The position numbers were made by a program, and so were the translations under genes. Positions 1 to 12,290 of a stretch of 64,000 nt of DNA are shown one piece after another; the first letter of the stretch is position 1, and each line of letters begins with the position of its first letter. The stretch lies in contig CM036240.1 in assembly GCA_020698575.1 (NCBI GenBank), positions 20,082,211 through 20,146,210 on the forward strand, written 5' to 3'. The DNA comes from Bostrychus sinensis. Taxonomy: Eukaryota > Chordata > Actinopteri > Gobiiformes > Eleotridae. The notes below the pieces were generated by a model. The model saw nothing but the letters and a program-made list of their open reading frames with translations, made no database searches and was not told the DNA's origin.

Positions 1-3000
1 TTTGGGATTGGAGCGGCCAAGTCATTCCCATGCTCTACGCTGACAATATTGATGATTTCAAACAGAAGGATGAGTGAGGGGGACACAGAGGGATTGTAGA
101 GCATGCTGTTGGCATCATAGAGAAGTCAATTACAGGGATGCACTTTGGCAAACACTGAAATGTATTATGCTCTTGAATGGTGATCTAAGTAAAGAACAGT
201 TTTCTTGGGTCGATATGCGGCCGAGATGAGAAGCGCTGGCATATCTGTGTTGTTCTTTGCGGGCCCAAAAGCAGAAGAAAAAGAAATACATCATATTCAA
301 TTAAAGTGCTTTTTTCACCACTACTGAACAAATCAGCCCACAGCTGGGACTCTGGGTCTAGTTCACAAAGTCCTTTTGATCATTTTGTGGCAGTAAGAGA
401 GTTTGGAGTCCCATGGAGTATGGGACCAAGCTGATCTTATTATGATAATTGGGACACATCAACTTCAGATAGCACTAATGGAGTGAGATTTCAGTGATCA
501 AGAGCATGCATTTGACTGTGGAAGCGAGTTCACTTTTTTAGAAGGAGACATTATGCAATGCTCTGGTTATGTTCCCAGTAGGCAGTTACTCAGTCCGCCA
601 GCAAGAGTGGAGCGCTTTTAGCTGCGGTGGCATGCCATACACTTGGCTGTTACTGACGGAAGTTACATCTATTTCCTCCTGAGTGAGTAATTGGTTACCA
701 TGACCATTAATCAGTTAATCTCCTCTTTTTACCCCTTCTTTGCTAAAGAGAAATATCAGAGGTTCCATAATTAAAAACGTGTCAGGTGAAAGTCCAACGC
801 GCTTCCTCACACTGTATGTTCTCACATTCGCTGCCTTTGTTCGTCTTATTAACCTCCTCTCTGCTCAGCGCGCCTTTAAATGAAATCTTTAGCCCCTTAC
901 ATGTGAAATTAAAACTGCCCTCCCTTGAGCGCTTTTAATTATTCTTCTTCAGGAGGAACTTCCACTTTTGTCAGGATGGCCTTTTTTCCCACTCACTCCT
1001 ACTCAGTGACCAGGTCTGTCATGCTTCAGTCCTCCCTCCAGCCCACCGCTTGCCTTTGCCTCCTTTTCTCTTCTTGCGCGGCTCTGTTTAATTCTCACCT
1101 TGCTCTGCCCTTGTCATCAAGCCGTTGAAGCACAAAGCCAGGAGCAAGGGAGTGTTTACTCATTTCCCCACTACATTACCCCTCCTATTAATCATTGCAT
1201 GGAAACTTCTGGACACTGAAACATCTCTGCAGCGATGCTCCAGCTGCCCCCATATGCTAACAGGGCCAGGATGCACACAAAAAAAAAAAAAAAATGGCGT
1301 CATGAACAGGATCCGCATCTGCAAAGTAAGTCTGAAAACTCCCCCAAAGCTACACAGTAGTTATATCAAAGGCTGTACAAGAAAAAGATTTTAAACGTCT
1401 AATTTACAATTTCCTTGAATAATGTATTTAATAATATAATGATGCTTATTGATGAACACAAACCTGAAGTAAACATGAGTTTGTTGACACTGAAATGCAT
1501 CATTCATTATGTTCACACAGGACAAGCAGAGGTTAGTGTCACTAATTAATCAAATTTAATTGCATGTAAATTGTATTTTTAATGCAGATGAGAAAAAATA
1601 AAAAGCTGTTTAATTCATGCAAAGAAAGCAGCCTCTTGTTTCCCCTTGCTTGTTTTATTTACAAAGATCAGAGAGTACAAGAAAGTATACACAAGTATTG
1701 CTAAACGCTGCTTAGCATCAAGGATAGGTCTTTTTCAATTAAACCTTTGAAAATCAACAAAAATAAAATTAAGGTGAAAAATATATTGTGGGAGAATTTA
1801 ATTTGCGTCCACACAGCACTGCGAACAAGGCAGGGCTGCTCCAAAGGATTCTTATAAAATTCAATTAACACACCAACAGCTTTTCTTTTCTCTCCCTGCC
1901 CTAATTCCCACATTCCGGCTGAAATGACTGCATTCTCGGCGATTATGCTAACCGCTCGGAGTGCACCATAAATTCACAGGTCTGGGAACGGCTGTAACGA
2001 GAGCTCCTTAAATATGGGAAGGAGACGTTTGAGAAGATGGATCGCCCTGGGCTAGCGGTCGGCCGGCAGTGGGCAGGGGGAAACTTGTTTGCGAAACACA
2101 TGCTACTGCTGGTTCACTGCTCCTAATGAGGCTATGGACATAAGTAACATTATCATTAATGATTGAACCCCACTTTTTTTTTTTTTTTTTTTACCACAGT
2201 TGCCATTCTCCCACCATTACTGTTTTACTGGAGAGCCTAAGGCAGCCGGCTGCAGGTGGCATATATGAGACAAAGCTGGCAAAATATTTGAAATTCAAAT
2301 AAATGAGTAATGTAAATAGTTTTGAGAGAGTTTACCCAGGGAACAATGGCCCCTTATGAGAAACAAGCGCGACAGAGGGAAAGAGAACAGGACTGCTGGT
2401 CTGGGGACGGCAGTGGTGGGGGTTGGAGGGATGATCTAACACAATGTGGCCCTTCTCCTAAAGCAACTTGTTATCAGGCGCTACGCAGAGCCCCCCATTC
2501 AATCTGCATTTAAATACATTTCAGTCCACTCACTCATTTGCATTCATTTCTCCCATTATATTTGAAAATGGCCAAATGTCTAGCCAGCACAATGTGGGAG
2601 CCTATCACGGGCCAGGGGAAGCCCACACCTGATGCCAATTGAACCGGCTCGGATCTATTCATGGCCATGGTCTGATTTGACAAGTCCAGCTCTTCCCTGT
2701 CCAGGAGACTTTTCAATTGGATCTGCTTGTGGTGACAAAATTGTTTTGCACATTGAGTTTGTTTTTTTTTTCCTTTCTTCTTGTTTCTATTTCACCCCCT
2801 TTTTTCTGTTCACTCACCCCTGTCTCTCGTCACTACCCCCTTCATCTGTGGGTCCGGGTGTCTATTTGGGAGCCATGGGAAAAGCAGAGGCAAATGATTC
2901 TCAGTGGCTTCTGATTTCCACTATTTGTTCAGCATTAGGCCCACTTATCGCTGAAAGAAAAAGCAACATGTGGAGAGAAAGTGACAGGCAGAAACTCTGC

Positions 3001-4360
3001 CGCACTAACAGGCCTATTGTGTGCTGAAGATCTGCATTCAAACACGAGGGGCCCTCTAAGTCTCTCTCTCTCACACACACTATAAAATGCACACATTCTT
3101 GTGAGTTGCAGTCAATTACTGCTGCTAATCTGTACAGCAACGAGTGTAAATATTTCATTACCTTTTCAAATAAACAGTCGGTCAGAGTCCGTGAAGTGTC
3201 ATCTATGCTGAGAAAGGACCGCCACCGATTACATTCAGCGGCTCCATGATACCACCAAGTTTGTGAAGTGGATACTTTGTGCTTAGAGTACACTAGGAAA
3301 ACCATCAAGACCTGGTTGGGGCATCTTGAGCTGAAAAGCAAGACTGAAGTGGGCTGCCATTTACAATACAGCACCTAAAACATTCATCTTTTTCCCCCTA
3401 AGCTTCTTATTCTCTACTTCAATAATGCTCGGCTCCCACTTGTCGGCTAGTTATGGCTCTCTTACAAAAAGTTATCCAGAGTTGGGGCTTGTTTTCTTGG
3501 TGACATACTAAGTAGTGTTGTGCCAGATTAGCAGATGAAATAATGCAAGAAGCAGCGCAGGCAGGCGGGAGGAGGGGGGGCGGGGGGGTGTACTGGCGAC
3601 TGGTGGGGGGTTGACAGAGAGATCCCAGAGTCTACTGCTCATTAATCACTGCAACGTCTTTGACCTTTCATTTGCCAAGGGCGCAAAGAGACGAGGAAGA
3701 GCGAGAGGAGGGGGGGAGGAGGGTGGCCACTGGCTCACTGCTGGCCAGGAAAAGAAGGCCGGACTTAGGATAGGAGACCGAAGAGATGACCAAGACTGTT
3801 GGGTCCAAGTCCAGAGAAGACGCTACAACACATTCCTAATGAAGAGTGAAATTAATCAGCTTCGCAGCCTGTTAGATGAATCAGGCGTTTCCACAGCCCC
3901 TAGGAGGTATCAGCTGCTTGGCTTCGCTTCGCCTGGACTGATAAAGACCAGATAGGCCCCTTGCCCATTTACACATGTTATTTAAAGAATTACAAAGATG
4001 TCTGCCTCCTTTTCACACTAGTAACCGCGGCTTCAGGAAATGGCAAAGTGGTGTGACATTGTATTTTTAGCGTTTTGGAAGTACCAGGTGGGAACAGGAT
4101 TACTGACGGCAGCCAAGCGAGTGTACCGGTAGAGAGTGAGAAAAGCTCCGACACTCCGGCGAAGCGATTGAAGGCAAGCGAGCGTCTATCTGTGCGCTTG
4201 GTGTGACAGACAGCAAGTGAGAAAAAGGCAGGAGTAAGTGACGGCTGTAAAAGCAGCATTGTGGGCGCGCATTTGAGGCTTGACGGATATGGAGAGAGAC
4301 ACCTGTTATACATCATTACATCTCCATTGTTTACTGTAACTTGGAAACGCACTCGTGTAA
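1..4360. other. Intronic sequence, no gene seen
   Basis: Mostly single-copy-looking sequence. Notable pieces are a poly-A run (1279-1294), a poly-T run (2174-2192), a (TC)n(AC)n tract near 3058-3080, a POU octamer at 2536-2543 and G-rich DNA at 3565-3608 and 3709-3726. Open frames such as 2901-3374 on the minus strand show no domain and are taken as chance. Confidence 0.6.
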
Positions 4361-4760
4361 TTAGATAATGAAGCCTCCATGTTTCAAGACTATGAAATAC
4401 GAAATAATTAAGCTACAAATATGCGTGTGGAAATAAATGGTAACGCAGACTAATCAGCGCTAATAACGACACTCACAAAATCCAAACAGAGGTAATGAAC
4501 AATTTGTGGTTTTGTATCGAATGTGGTGGACAGTTATTAATATACATTTAGGATTATTTTTACCACTAATTGATGTTCAAGGTTAATCTAATCAGAACAA
4601 TTGTACCTCTGAAGAGCCTGCTCCAGTTTAATTGGCTATTTTTATTGCCTCAGCGAGATTTTAATTGAAACCAAAAGGGATCTAACAACAACTGTCACAT
4701 GTTGGAGTCGAGGGAATAGTTATAAATATGTGACAAAATATATGCATTAATAATGAGATT
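4361..4760. promoter_or_regulatory. Candidate conserved non-coding element
   Basis: A repeat-free block dense in homeodomain-type words: GTGTAATTAGATAATG, GAAATAATTAAGC, CACTAATTGATG, GGTTAATCTAATCAG, GTTTAATTGGC, TTTTAATTGAAAC. There is no coding frame. Such composition is common in developmental enhancers of vertebrate gene deserts. Conservation itself could not be tested. Confidence 0.35.
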
Positions 4761-6449
4761 TCTTAATGTATTATTGTAATGCGTCCCCCAGAAAAGGTGG
4801 GCTCATTACATCTTGGATATATTAAACTAATAAACAGATATTTTTAGATGTTTTCAGAAAAATACATTTAAATGAATTAGATTACAAAGGAAAATTCTGA
4901 ATGTGTTAAAACAAGTGCCACTCTATGTTGTACATTGTATACTGTCGTGTAGAACTAATAACATGGCATTTGATACAGGGTATGTTTATTTCAATCCTTT
5001 ACTGTTCAAGCAGAAACATATGAAAGTAAGTGTTAACTCAGCTGACAGAACATAGGTGCTGTCAGGTGAGCCTTCTGGATGTATGAGGATCACACATGAT
5101 GTGCTGTAGAAGCAGGATACAAGCGCAGTGTTTCCATCTAAATCTGAAAAGAAACCCGAGCATTAAAAAGTGTCATTGATTCAAAAGAAGAGATTACATT
5201 GTGTCTGACAAAAGCGTGAACATTTCCACAAGTCTCGGATCAAATTCTGCACCGGAGCAGCAGCCATTGATGATATTGATCAGTATCCCAGTTACTACGC
5301 TAATATGAAGTATCATTTCAAAATGTTCTTCTGGTCCTCATAGAATTCATGGAAAATTTCTCACGTGTCCCTTCTAGCACTGTGATATTTGAGGTAAATG
5401 GCTTATTAATTGCACGTTGGCTTTCTGCTGACAGATCCACTGAGGATTTCAAGGCACACAAGCGGTGGAGTGTTGTTGTTACATGTCCACTAAGGGATGA
5501 CAGTTACTCTTTACCACTGCTTTAAATATCAGACCTATTTTCAGACTTGGACAGAGCAGAACTGAAGATAATGATTCGTGGAAGAGGAAGAACACAAAAG
5601 AGTGTAAAGTGGTACTAAGTTATTAGGGGTCTGGGCAAAAGTACAAGGGGCTCATAGTCCCAGAGTAAGAGTGGAAAACACCACCTACTCAGGCTTGACA
5701 TCTGTATAAAAACAAAAATAATCTGCTGTCAGCAGAATGTTCAATGACTCCTATCACCCGGGCGCTGATAAAGACTCTGGCTTCAGTACGGACCGCTCTG
5801 TTATGTGAGGGGCTCAGTGGATCGGAATGCATGCTAATTGCCATCAGAAATATGTGGTGAGCCTTACAATTTCTGGCATTGCTGCGTACCTTGGCGAAGG
5901 ACATGCCAGAAGGGTTGGAGCAAAACAAAGATTAATGAACAGTGTTGAATCGCTGTAATGCCATGTCAACAGTACCATACATTTCATTACAGAGGTCACC
6001 AGTGCCTCTGTGCTAATGCCAATGTGAAAACATTTTCACGGCAGCGAGCCTTTACAGCTCTGGCTGCAGCTGAAAACGGGAGATAAACACTTTACTTGTA
6101 GGATGATATTTTAGTCTTGATGTGATTATACAGGCCTATTTACAGTGACCGAACGTTCAATTCCACAAGTAAACATGCAAAAAAAAAGGGGCATTTAGAA
6201 GTTCACAAGTGAACAGAGGTGACAGCAGAAAAAATGTATCCATTGTGTCAGTCTAATTCATTGTGTCAGTAAAACCTGATGCTCTAAACAGAAGCAATCC
6301 GCCCCTTTTAAATAATTGATATTTTCTGATTAAATGTGGCAGTTTGGAGATAATGAATTCTTTATAGTCCGCCTTGAGCAACTCAACAGCTTTGCCCTGT
6401 ATGACAGCTTTATGGGATGTCTTTTTGCCCAAATTTTGAAAGTTTAACC
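4761..6449. other. Intronic sequence, no gene seen
   Basis: No repeat family or coding frame recognised. A short direct repeat of ATTGTGTCAGT occurs at 6241-6251 and 6261-6271. Confidence 0.6.
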
Positions 6450-6720
6450 TATGTAGATCAATGTGCTTCCTTAAAAGAGTTTAATAAATTAAAGTGCAGG
6501 GGGCTTTTTTCCTCAGCATGCAGAAAAAGCTGATGAGACAGGTTTAGTTTAATCTCAGGCAATAGAAGTCATTAACCATTCTCCCAGGAATTAAAATATA
6601 GCTTGCCCTTTTCTTCTCTCACTTATCATTAGCATCACTTTAATCTCCCCGCGTTTCACACTGCTATTTTAATCATTACTTACTGCCTTTTGACAACTGA
6701 AGAACATGGCTTCTTCCCGC
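6450..6720. promoter_or_regulatory. Candidate conserved non-coding element
   Basis: A repeat-free, AT-rich block with spaced TAAT/ATTA words (GTTTAATAAATTAAAG, GTCATTAACC, GGAATTAAAATA, TTTAATCTCC, TTTTAATCATTAC) among higher-complexity sequence. Confidence 0.33.
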
Positions 6721-6904
6721 TCAGGCAATATCCTGATTTTAGCTGACAAAATGTAGGACATCATTTAAAAATATCTAAATTTCCTCTTCCTCTTTTTGAT
6801 TCTTTTAACTAGCTCACTTCAGTCATCTAAATGTCTGTCTATTTATATCAAAAAGCATAAAAGCTTTAGTGGACGGCAAAATGACATTCAAAATGTAAAG
6901 TGAA

Positions 6905-7072
6905 TTAGCTGCAAGGGTAACAAAGAGTTTATTTGTATCTCTTATGTTATTTTAATGGATGGTGGATTTCACATATGGTCCTATGTGGGTCATGTAGAGT
7001 GTTGGGGGTATACTGTATTTGTCTGCCCTTGAATCAATGAACATTTATAACAAAGCACACATATCTGCAGCG
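6905..7072 (+). repeat. Duplicated segment A, first copy
   Basis: It shares AGCTGCAAGGGTAAC, TCTTATGTTATTTTAA, GTCATGTAG and TCTGCCCTTGAATCAATGAA in the same order with 8958-8992 plus 9391-9530. Divergence is moderate, with small indels. Confidence 0.75.
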
Positions 7073-7339
7073 CAGAATATAAATAAAGTATTATGGCCAG
7101 TCTCTCAAAGACAATGACAGATGTAGGGCACACAGTTTTTCCAACTTTTGTTTCTTTATTGTTAATGGCAACAGTAGAAGTGAACAATAGGGCTGGATCT
7201 AGAGCATGATTAATTTGAAAATTACTTTTTATGAATACAAAAGCTGTTCTTCAGTAGCTACATTTTGTAAAATGTGGTGCAATGTGTCTTTTATTTTCAG
7301 TTTAACTCACATAAAAGGAGCTTAATGCCACATAAGTAA

Positions 7340-7620
7340 ATGTTCTGTTTAATATTTTATGTTAAAACAGAGTTAATACAGCTGCATTAATATGCAAATA
7401 CTAACTCTTAGCGTCATTACATTTCAATTGACTGATTTAACAGTAATCCAGCCAAAGCTAGTGAAGTTCTCCCTTAAAATACATGAAATTTAACTAATCT
7501 GCTTTCCATTCACTGCCTTTTTAAAACTGTGCCAAGATTAAAGGAATTATCCAAGAACAGAAACCTCCAGTCTTTCAATTTAGTGTCCAATTACTTAATC
7601 CTTTAATACAATTTGAGTTT
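7340..7620. promoter_or_regulatory. Candidate conserved non-coding element with POU octamer
   Basis: It contains a perfect octamer ATGCAAAT at 7392-7399 inside TTAATATGCAAATAC, and nearby ATTACATTTCAATTG, ACTTAATCC and TTTAACTAATC. It lies between duplicated segments A and B in the first copy, and is absent from the second copy. Confidence 0.35.
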
Positions 7621-8455
7621 TGTCCAAAACAAGTACATCCAGTCATCATTTTTACTAACATTTTTAAAAAACACACTGCACTGCTCTTGAACATGCAACA
7701 GATACACAAATTAGAAATGAGATATTGTTTAGTCAGGTTGTTCTAAAAGGAAGCCTTTAACTTGAAGCAAAAGAAAAAAAAATGTTTGTTTTGCTTTTTC
7801 TTGTCATTGAGCACACATGAACATGAAACCCTCCTCTAAGTTCAAACTCTGTTTAACCCCCTCAATTTAAAAATCAACACCGAACTTGTCTCTCTAAACG
7901 GTCGGGAGCAGTTTACGAACATTTCAACAATAAAATCCCCTCCTCCTACATCAAAAAGAAGCTCGATTCATTTGTGATCTCTATCCAAGTTCAAAGGCTA
8001 AGTTAAAGTGATACTTCAAAGACGCATGTAATCAAAGACACGCAGCTGTTAAAACAATCTTTTGTTAGTTCATTGTCTTCAAAACCAGACTCTTCACAAA
8101 ATCCCCAAATGAAGGGAAGCAGAATCAAATAAGTTACATTCAATCATTCTGAGTGGGAGGCTTTGGTGTCATGCTCGAATAAATGCAACTCTGAAGATTT
8201 ACAACTATTTACAGCAGCTGAACCAGTACAATAGCAGTGGTATCCTGCTGGAGGAAAAACTAGCACGATCCTCTTAAATATGTCAACGGCTTGAAGGCGC
8301 AGTAATACAGGCCCTAAACAAAAGTAAGGCATGTGACAAATTATTCACCTGGTTATGAAGGTTGTATAGTATTTGATGTTCTCAGTGGGTCAGTGGATGG
8401 GGGCACTGGCCTGTCTGTCCTTCCTCTGTGGCCTGCTGCACTGTCAGTTCATTCC

Positions 8456-8580
8456 CTCCACAAGTTCCAGCTGTATTAACAAGTTACTATCACTGCTCAG
8501 TGGTGTTGCAATTTTTATGCTAGACCATTCCAAAAAAGGTACATAGAGAGAGGAGAAAAAGAGCTTTGCCAATTTCATTC
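8456..8580 (+). repeat. Duplicated segment B, first copy
   Basis: It shares CAAGTTCCAGCTGTATTAAC, TTGCAATTTTTATGCTAGAC, AGGTACATAGAG and AGCTTTGCCA in order with 9536-9652. It lies 1.4 kb from segment A here, whereas in the second copy A and B are adjacent. Confidence 0.8.
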
Positions 8581-8815
8581 ATTTAAAGGCCCACTATGCA
8601 AGTTTTTAAAAATATGAAAAACAAGTTCAAGTAAAAAAAAAAGAGCTTTCATCCTGTCCTCTTGTGTATTATTTTATTTGATGTAAGATTTGCTTCTTGA
8701 TTTTCTCCTGTTTTGTGTCCCTAAAGTGTTCCTGATCTGAATGAGACCATCCCTCTTAGTTCTAAGCCTGTGATTGGTCAGAAAATCCTGTCCCAGCTGT
8801 AGTTCCTCCTGTGCC
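8581..8815. repeat. Probable short DNA-element remnant
   Basis: AAGGCCCACTATGCAAGTTTT followed by AT-rich sequence and TGATTGGTCAGAAAATCC resembles dispersed non-autonomous elements in fish. No matching opposite terminus was found, so the call is weak. Confidence 0.3.
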
Positions 8816-8957
8816 AAAAATGCCTCAGAATAAAGACAAGATAAGATATCTTTTATTTAGAGTAAATTTCTACTATGGCATTCATTACGTCTGTTACAAA
8901 AGGTGTCAAAGGCAAATATTTAGAGGACAAGATGACCTCTTAAGCGTAACAGTAACT

Positions 8958-9652
8958 CGCTGCAAGGGTAACGTAAAGAGTTTGTTTGTATCTATATGTG
9001 TAGCAGGTGCGTATCTATGTTCCCCGGTTCCCCAGTTTCTATGGACCGGGGAACATAGGATACTGCAGAATATAGGTACCGGCACATTTGTGAAAGTACC
9101 TATGTTCCTCAGTCCATAGAAACCAGGGAAGATAAGTACTTGCACATTCTGGTAAGTTCTGATGTTCCCTAACCTTAACCCTAATCTTAATCCTAACATA
9201 GGTACCGGGGAACATAGGGCTGACCTCTGGTGTAGCAATACATTGACCCACGATTACGTATTGATTCAAAAAGCAAACATCAGTCAATACCATGTGCTCT
9301 TACTCTTATATACAAGCCACACTTTAGTTTACTTTGGTTAAATAAGCAGATAACATTTGAAATATAGATTGTGGGCCTTTACGTCAGCTATTTGTTTCTC
9401 TTATGTTATTTTAAAGGAAGGTGGATTTTACTCTTCTATTCATATGCTGGTCATGTAGGGTGTAGGAGGTGTATGTGTCTGCCCTTGAATCAATGAACAT
9501 TTATAACAAACATTTATAACACAAAAGCACATATCCTCCGCAAGTTCCAGCTGTATTAACAAGTTATTATTGCTGCTTGATGGTATTGCAATTTTTATGC
9601 TAGACCAGCCCAAAGAAGGTACATAGAGGAGAAAAAAAGCTTTGCCAGTCCA
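8958..9652 (+). repeat. Second copy of duplicated segments A+B, with internal insert
   Basis: A (8958-8992 and 9391-9530) and B (9536-9652) are joined, with the 8993-9390 insert splitting A. A small local repeat of ACATTTATAACA near 9496-9521 is specific to this copy. Confidence 0.75.
8993..9390. repeat. Insert with inverted GGGGAACATAGG units and telomere-like tract
   Basis: This block interrupts a duplicated segment. It contains CTATGTTCCCCGG (9018-9030) facing CCGGGGAACATAGG (9047-9060), then further copies GTACCTATGTTCCTCAG and CATAGGTACCGGGGAACATA (to 9221). Between them, 9167-9197 is a degenerate run of CCCTAA/CTTAAC hexamers. Nothing in it codes for a recognisable protein. It looks like a non-autonomous fold-back or minisatellite-type insertion. 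Confidence 0.6.
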
Positions 9653-10128
9653 TTGGCTTGGCTTAATTTTTTAATATGCGTTAGCGCCTAGCTTTAATCC
9701 GCCTCTAATGTACACCGTCAGGGGTTACTGTTGAGATAGAGAAAGGCGCTGTCAATCAAGGCTTGGTCAAATTATAGCCAGACTCCATTAGGTTTAAAAT
9801 AGAGCGATGAGGTCCAGCGTGAGTCAATCAAATCATTTAAGGACGGCTGTTACGGTTATTATGTTCTACTTGTTATGGAACCTGCTCTTACCTTTATTAC
9901 CATCGCTGGCAAGCTAGAGTGAGTGATCACAGTGAATCACACCTGTTGTTTTCAGATGAAATGTTATTATATACTTTTCCCGGAACAGGGCTTTATATTA
10001 GAATCTCTCATGCAGTGAATGTGTACACTTGCAAGCCATCTGTGAATTAGGGAGGCATGGCGTAGTATATTTTTTCATTATAATAATAAGTGGTTTATAC
10101 AGGACAATATAGATTTTTTTTTTTTTTT

Positions 10129-10608
10129 ACAACCCCAATTCCAAAAAAGTTGGGCAGAGTGCAGAATGGTTTGTAAATATCATAAAACCACATTTTATTA
10201 ACAATGGAACATAAAACAAACCAGGTGTTGAAATAGATTTTTTCATCTTTTTATTCAGCTTTTTACCTCAGGGGTCACCACAGCAAATCATCTGCTTTTT
10301 AATGTGCAGTGATTTGCAAATTGATTTGACATAGATTTTACGCTGGATGCCCTGCCTGACACAAACCTTTCATTTTTCCAGGCTTGGGACTGGCACAAGG
10401 AGTGCACTAGCTTGTGACCCATTTAAAAAATAATAATAACACATTTCAATTTGATGGCAGCAACATGTCTCAAAAATGTTAGGACGGGAGTGGTATATGT
10501 TGTTTATATTCTACTGTCCATAAGATGTGGATTTATTAAATTTGCAATCAGTTCCTTTCTATATTTTTGACTGCATGCAGTGTCCTAACTTTTGTAACTT
10601 GTTGTAAT
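10129..10608 (+). mobile_element. Short non-autonomous DNA element (ACAACCCCAATTCC terminus), split by a SINE-like insertion
   Basis: It starts ACAACCCCAATTCCAAAAAA, a terminus repeated throughout teleost genomes. It continues with TTGATGGCAGCAACATGTC (10450-10468) and a degenerate reverse terminus near GTGTCCTAACTTTTGTAAC (10580-10598). The segment 10245-10435 belongs to another repeat family and interrupts it. A second, uninterrupted copy lies at 23304-23475. Confidence 0.75.
10245..10435 (+). mobile_element. SINE-type repeat (GGGGTCACCACAGC family) nested in a DNA element
   Basis: GGGGTCACCACAGCAAATCA, TTTTACGCTGGATGCCCTGC and GGCTTGGGACTGGCACAAG are family hallmarks. They are shared in order with copies at 25880-26030, 40104-40215, 48834-48955 (reverse) and 58655-58800. 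No tRNA-like head is kept here. Confidence 0.7.
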
Positions 10609-12124
10609 TTGGACAGAATAAATTAGAAATCATTATAAGTTGAGTGTACTTACCTGGACAAGAGAAAGATTGGAGAAAAGCAGGACACCACATGAAAAAA
10701 AAGAGAGAAAAAAAAACATTAGTGTGCCAATAAATACCTTAAAAAGAAACAAATAACTTATTAGCTGCAGTAACTGAACAGTAAAACAAGAAACCATGAA
10801 GTGTTTCATGTTGGGATTAAAGCAAATCACACTGCGCTTTTTGTCTTTTGGGCAAAACTCCTTCAGTGAGTGCAATTGCCAAAGACGACAAAGCAGATGC
10901 ATCTGTTCTGTTAGGCTTGGGCAAGTATCTTTGGAGGGAAAATCTGTAAATGAATAACAGGCCAAGTGACAATATGCGTAAAATGAAATACTGTTGAAAC
11001 ATTCTCATTTTGGCTGTTTGTAAACATGACATGAGCCGTGTGACTGCCAGCCGCACTTAACACACACTTCAACAACAAAAAGTAGAAGCAAGACAAATTG
11101 CCAAAAATGACATTATCATTTCTGTATATGTCACATGGCGAGAAGATCTATGTCAGGCTTTGAAAGGGAAGTGTTGGAGCGAACCTGCTTGGAGACTGTG
11201 TGTGTCTGTGTTACTGAACAGTCTGTGTGTGTCTGACCTGCTCCATCTGGAGGATTCGAGCACTCGGGGGCTGTCACACAATGGGGAGACGAAAGCCCGC
11301 TGAAGGATAACAAATGACTTCATGGCAAAACAGCCATTGAAATTCTTTCAGTATGTGGCATTAAAAACAACTGAACAAATAGAGATAAGAAGGTGGGTAG
11401 GATTTGAAATGAGATTTTTTTTCTCCCTCTCCCCTCTCCCTTCCTCTCTGCCTCAGCTTAAAAGCTAAACAAAACAAATGGAGCTTATTACTGCAGATTA
11501 CCTTACACTGGACAGATTCACCGCGTGAGGCCTAGTGTAAACAATGACTTTCTCTCCGTGTACTAACTATGTGCCATTTATAACAGTGAGCAATCATATC
11601 CACAGTGCCTAAAGATAAAGAGAAATATGTCCTGGGCAGCAGTTTAAAAATATAATTGTTTAAAGGGTTGTTTCTATGTGAGTTACCATAGCAAACACTG
11701 ATAAAGCTATTAGACCATGTGTTATATTATTGCTTATATCAGGGCTGCAATAACAGTGAGGGCCATTGGAGACTGACTGGTGTCTACTTCATGAGCCAAA
11801 GGAAAAGCTGAGCCTCATCCACACAGTGTCACTCAGTACATGACCGGTCACGTTGTTCACACCACAGCCAAGTCATCCATATTTCCATCATATTCAGTTT
11901 TTTGCAAGTTCATTACATATGCACACACTTCTACTACACATGTGTGACTACTAACTTGACCACATTACTTGTATACTTTCTATATGTGGGTTCACTTACA
12001 GTACTTTGTTAAAAAAATATAAAAACTGAATAAAGAGAAGTCGGCAATTTTACTAATGGCCACTTGGAGAAATGCAACCAAAAATAATTTATATGCTTAG
12101 AATTATTTTAAGCTGATCTACAAA

Positions 12125-12290
12125 GTAAAGCTATATGTCTGGTAGAGAACATACCACATACAGAACCATAGCAGCCCAAGTTCAGGTAAGTTTGCTCCAT
12201 GTCATTCCCCTCGATCTCTCACTCATTTCCTGTCCCATTACTGCCTCTATAAAATAAAGGCAAAAGCCAAAAATGTAATCTTTTTGATAA
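12125..12290 (+). mobile_element. tRNA-type SINE, 3' part
   Basis: The 3' half is diagnostic: CTCCATGTCATTCCCCTC, TTTCCTGTCCC and AAATAAAGGCAAAAGCC, the tail of a SINE family abundant in percomorph fish. The tRNA-derived head is eroded. Confidence 0.65.

Larger units (their letters stand above)
9653..12124. other. Intronic sequence around the nested element, no gene seen
   Basis: Apart from the nested elements at 10129-10608, nothing specific was recognised. The 110-codon minus-strand frame at 10633-10965 is Phe/Leu-rich and matches no family. Confidence 0.55.

Noticed and set aside
2901..3374. 157-codon minus-strand open frame
   Set aside because: Cys/Leu-rich, no recognisable fold, and overlaps frames on the other strand. 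Taken as chance in intronic DNA.
9167..9197. True interstitial telomere
   Set aside because: Only about five degenerate hexamers with mixed units, better explained as part of the repeat insert.
8906..9293. Overlapping minus-strand frames with CSPVP/RLGLRLG-like repeats
   Set aside because: They arise from the GGGAACATAGG inverted cluster and the telomere-like tract.
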